The notes under the pieces: generated by a model | Told to the model about the DNA's origin: nothing | Database searches by the model: none | What the model saw: the letters and a program-made list of their open reading frames with translations, nothing else | Program-made: the position numbers and the translations under genes | In this document: piece by piece, positions 30,895 to 33,576 of the stretch | Numbering within the stretch: the first letter of the stretch is position 1 | How the letters are laid out: the number at the start of each line of letters is the position of its first letter | Assembly: GCA_017379075.1 (NCBI GenBank) | Contig: JAFNXL010000049.1 | Span: 1-33,576, forward strand | Origin: Bacteroidaceae bacterium | Lineage (GTDB): Bacteria > Bacteroidota > Bacteroidia > Bacteroidales > Bacteroidaceae | Direction: 5' to 3' | Length of the DNA stretch: 33,576 nucleotides

Positions 30895-33264
30895 CTACTG
30901 AGGACATGCGGGCGCAACCTCCACTCCCCATTGTTCGTTGGGTTCTGCGCCCATCTGCAGTTCCAGCTTTCCGCCTTTATACAATTCATCGCGGTAAAGC
31001 CAGCACTGGTCAAAGGGTTTGCCATTGAGGGTGGCAGACTGGACATAGTACTGTCCCGGTCCGTTGCCCTTGGTCTCTATAACAAACTTTCTGCCCGCAT
31101 TCTGATGTCCTTTAAGGTCGATTTCTATACGCTCAAACTGGGGACTGCCCAACTGATAAGTGGGTCGCTGAGACACTCCACCCTGCACATCGAACAGGCC
31201 CATCGCTGCCAACACATACCATGAACCGAGCTGACCCTGATCCTCGTCCTGTCCGTATCCATAGCCATGTTCTCCTGTTACACCATAGAACTCATCACAA
31301 ATGAGGCGTGTCCATTTCTGTGTAAGCCAAGGCTTGCCGCTGAAGTTGAACAGCCAGCTGATGTGCAGGCTGGGTTGGTTGCCATGATTATAGGGGCTAG
31401 CCAAACCACTGAAGGCATTTACCACCTTTCCTCCGCCAAACACCATGTCGCGTGCCACGGTAAAAATGGAATCGAGACGGTGGTTGAACAAGTCCTTACC
31501 CACACGTCCGACAAGACCTGAGGGATTCTGGGGAACAAAGAAAGTGTATTGCATGGAGTTACCTTCCTGGAATCCACGCCATGACTCCAATGGGTTGAAA
31601 TTGTCAATAAACTGTCCCTCGGCATTACGGGGATGAATCAGTTTCAGACTGTCATTGAAGAGCTTTTCCCAACCACGTGACAATTCCATCAAACGCGCAT
31701 AATCGTCTTCCTTACCCAAGGCCTTTGCCCACTGGGCCACAGCATAAGCGCTGAAACTGTATTCCAACGTGTGGCTGGCACTGAATTGGGAGCCACCGGG
31801 ATGGGTACCATAAAAGACGCAGGTGTCAAAAGGCACGTAACCCAACTTAACAAACTGTCCGACATCGGTCTTGCCCGCACCTTCAATTCGGTCTTGCCAC
31901 TCCAGCTCGTTCTTCAGGGATGCCTCATAGGCTTTCTCTATATCATAATTGCGAATTCCGCTCTGGTAAGCACCCGCCATGGCAATACTTACCATATTGG
32001 TACCCACACCGGAGACATACTTGCTGCAGGCAATTCCGTCGCCCAACCAACCGGCATCCTGATAGACAAGCAGCTGGCTGCTGATAAAATCGCTATAGTA
32101 TTCAGGATAAGCCAATGCCCACAAGGGGGTGAGATTCCAATAGCCACCCCAGATGGCATCCGTATTGTAATGGTTGTGGACAGGCTTGACATCCTTGTCA
32201 AGTGTAATCTGTCCCACAGTGCCGTCATTACGGGGGTATGCACCATTCACATCGCTGGCGAGTCCACGTCCCAAAAGGCAATGGTAAAGGCCTGTATAGA
32301 ACTTGACGCGGCTGTCCTGTGTTCCGCCCTGTACCCTGATACGGCCCAGTTGTTCTCTCCACTTGTCCTGTGTCTGTTCGCGCGCTTCATCAAAAGTGAG
32401 ATTTTCCGCTTCTGTTTCCAGATTCAGACGTGCATTCTCGACGGAGGTGTATGAGAGACCTATCTTCGCCACAATCTGTTGGCCTTGTGTTGTTTTGTAA
32501 TTCAACAACATCAGAGCACCAGGTCCCTGAATCATATTCCCTTCACGCCACACACTGTCCTGATAGGCTACACTTGTAGTTTCAAAAGGTGTGTCAAAAC
32601 AAGCATAGAAATACATGGGGACAGAAGCTCCCTTCTGATATTTCTTCACATACTCGGGTTCTGTAACCACATAACCCTGTACAGTCTGGGGATTAACAAC
32701 CTCTATTCTTGCATCGCGTACGGCACCACTCTCGCCCTGCCTGTTACCGATATTCAACAAGATATGGCTGTCTTCACTTGCCGCAAAGGTGTATCGTTGG
32801 TATCCGACACGGGCCGTGGCGGTAAGTTCTGCCCTAACGCCATAATCTTGCAAAACCACGCTATAATAGCCTGCATCGGCAACTTCGTCAGACTTCTGGA
32901 AGGTACTCCTCCAACCCTCCTCGGGATTCTCCAGCAAGCCTGGTCTGGTCTTTGCCTCGCCGGTAATGGGCATCAATGCGACACCACCCACCTGGAACTC
33001 GTGCAGACAGGGGAAACCGTCTATGCTGGTATGTCCATCTTCATATCCGACAGCCTCCCAACCATCCTTGTTTCCGTATGTTCCGTTGGTACTCGCTCCG
33101 AGCTTTGCCAATCCAAATGGTTCGGAAGCGGGAGTATAGACAAACCATCGGCTATGCACCGTTCCCAAATTAGGATTCACATAATCCAAAACATCTTCCT
33201 TTTGCCGGTCGCATGACATTGCCAACAAACCCAACAACGGAAGAAACAGCGTTTTTAATCTCAT
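30895..33264 (-). CDS. Alpha-1,2-mannosidase, glycoside hydrolase family 92, lipoprotein
   Basis: This 789-residue lipoprotein (lipobox LLAMSC, Cys18) is probably exposed in the periplasm or on the surface. It begins DVLDYVNPNLGTVHSRWF after the signal, the usual GH92 N-terminal beta-sandwich start (VNPxxGT). The catalytic (alpha/alpha)6 domain carries EGNSMQYTFFVP with the probable general acid Glu567, NQPSLHISWLFNFSGKPW, and GQDEDQGQLGSWYVLAAMGL with acidic residues 673-675 that correspond to the base and calcium region. GH92 enzymes are calcium-dependent inverting exo-mannosidases, mostly alpha-1,2 or alpha-1,3 specific. The exact linkage is not predicted. A GH125 gene lies 60 nt upstream but is separated by a terminator-like hairpin. 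Confidence 0.93.
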   Translation of the reverse strand: MRLKTLFLPLLGLLAMSCDRQKEDVLDYVNPNLGTVHSRWFVYTPASEPFGLAKLGASTNGTYGNKDGWEAVGYEDGHTSIDGFPCLHEFQVGGVALMPITGEAKTRPGLLENPEEGWRSTFQKSDEVADAGYYSVVLQDYGVRAELTATARVGYQRYTFAASEDSHILLNIGNRQGESGAVRDARIEVVNPQTVQGYVVTEPEYVKKYQKGASVPMYFYACFDTPFETTSVAYQDSVWREGNMIQGPGALMLLNYKTTQGQQIVAKIGLSYTSVENARLNLETEAENLTFDEAREQTQDKWREQLGRIRVQGGTQDSRVKFYTGLYHCLLGRGLASDVNGAYPRNDGTVGQITLDKDVKPVHNHYNTDAIWGGYWNLTPLWALAYPEYYSDFISSQLLVYQDAGWLGDGIACSKYVSGVGTNMVSIAMAGAYQSGIRNYDIEKAYEASLKNELEWQDRIEGAGKTDVGQFVKLGYVPFDTCVFYGTHPGGSQFSASHTLEYSFSAYAVAQWAKALGKEDDYARLMELSRGWEKLFNDSLKLIHPRNAEGQFIDNFNPLESWRGFQEGNSMQYTFFVPQNPSGLVGRVGKDLFNHRLDSIFTVARDMVFGGGKVVNAFSGLASPYNHGNQPSLHISWLFNFSGKPWLTQKWTRLICDEFYGVTGEHGYGYGQDEDQGQLGSWYVLAAMGLFDVQGGVSQRPTYQLGSPQFERIEIDLKGHQNAGRKFVIETKGNGPGQYYVQSATLNGKPFDQCWLYRDELYKGGKLELQMGAEPNEQWGVEVAPACPQ

Positions 33265-33290
33265 CCTGTTACTTTATAAAATTATAGTAC

Positions 33291-33314
33291 ATAAAACCCC
33301 TCCCGAAGGAGGGG
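33291..33314 (-). terminator. Hairpin terminator between GH125 and GH92
   Basis: On the minus strand CCCCTCC-TTCG-GGAGGGG (33314-33297, 7-bp stem with a TTCG loop) is followed by TTTTAT. It lies 10 nt after the stop of the GH125 gene. It would uncouple or reduce GH92 expression relative to GH125. Confidence 0.8.
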
Positions 33315-33324
33315 CTTAGTGTCA

Positions 33325-33576
33325 TTATTCTGCATACATATCCACTACGAGTTCGCCAAACAGGGTGTTAGCCCAGGCAAACCACTTGCGGGTAAAGTCG
33401 GTTGCATCATCCTTGTTGAAAGACTCGTGCATGAAGCCGGTTCCACCGTCTGTCTTCAGAATCTGCTGTACGCACCATTCCTTTTCCGCACGGTCATTGG
33501 TGGTGAACGCCTTCATCACCAGACTCATGGGCCAAGGCTTGTTCAAACCACAGTGAGGTCCACCAATACCTTCGCC
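33325..33576 (-). CDS. Glycoside hydrolase family 125 exo-alpha-mannosidase, C-terminal end (partial)
   Basis: The last 83 residues are visible and the gene continues past the right edge. The visible sequence starts GEGIGGPHCGLNKPWPMSL and has FMHESFNKDDATDFTRKWFAW followed by ANTLFGELV, which are hallmark segments of the GH125 family (formerly DUF1237). Characterised members are metal-independent, inverting exo-alpha-1,6-mannosidases that act on N-glycans. Signal peptide and start are outside the window. It is upstream of GH92 on the same strand, a pairing expected in alpha-mannan or N-glycan utilisation loci. A TTG at 33546 inside this frame is not a start. Confidence 0.88.
   Translation of the reverse strand, partial: GEGIGGPHCGLNKPWPMSLVMKAFTTNDRAEKEWCVQQILKTDGGTGFMHESFNKDDATDFTRKWFAWANTLFGELVVDMYAE

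Overview
The window looks like a Bacteroidales chromosome, most probably Prevotellaceae or a close relative. Most divergent or isolated genes are preceded by the Bacteroidetes -7 box (TAnnTTTG), there are few Shine-Dalgarno sequences, and several genes are surface lipoproteins or glycan-degrading enzymes of kinds common in Bacteroides and Prevotella. Most of the window is conserved housekeeping sequence on the minus strand. I see no tRNA gene, CRISPR array, phage or restriction/defence system.

Layout. Positions 1-139 look like the promoter and 5' leader of an rRNA operon running off the left edge. Positions 287-4918 hold a minus-strand operon yceD-rpmF-fabH-era-der-lipoprotein (ribosome and membrane biogenesis) that ends in a strong terminator. 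A lone sensor kinase (4967-6124) is divergent from a secreted clostripain-like protease (6206-7369). A BASS-family transporter follows. Then comes about 1.2 kb with no supportable gene (8676-9920), rich in TTTGCA/TGCAAA arrays, palindromes and an orphan consensus promoter. Positions 9921-16141 are a minus-strand cluster lon-tgt-lptF/G-like-DEAD-box helicase, divergent from trmN6. A second BASS-like transporter and a conserved Bacteroidales protein of unknown function follow. Positions 18693-21359 hold an operon of a DUF2027/Smr protein, a HAD phosphatase and a NAGPA-type protein, divergent from queA-nudix.

The right third is more accessory. It has a secreted sialidase-fold protein with a CBM9-like domain, a 196-bp MITE-like element, a hairpin cluster upstream of cutC, a large transglutaminase-like lipoprotein, an acyl-CoA synthetase, a GH92 alpha-mannosidase lipoprotein and the 3' end of a GH125 alpha-mannosidase. 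GH92 and GH125 together suggest processing of alpha-mannose-containing glycans such as host or yeast N-glycans. Tgt and QueA are both present, so the queuosine pathway is represented, although this Tgt lacks the usual zinc-binding cysteines.

The least explained sequence is non-coding. It comprises the TTTGCA repeat family with a two-copy core and a possible small RNA (7471-7601 and 9625-9836), the orphan promoter at 9122-9152, the MITE-like element (24902-25097), and the hairpin cluster before cutC (25139-25252). No complete new multi-gene system is evident.
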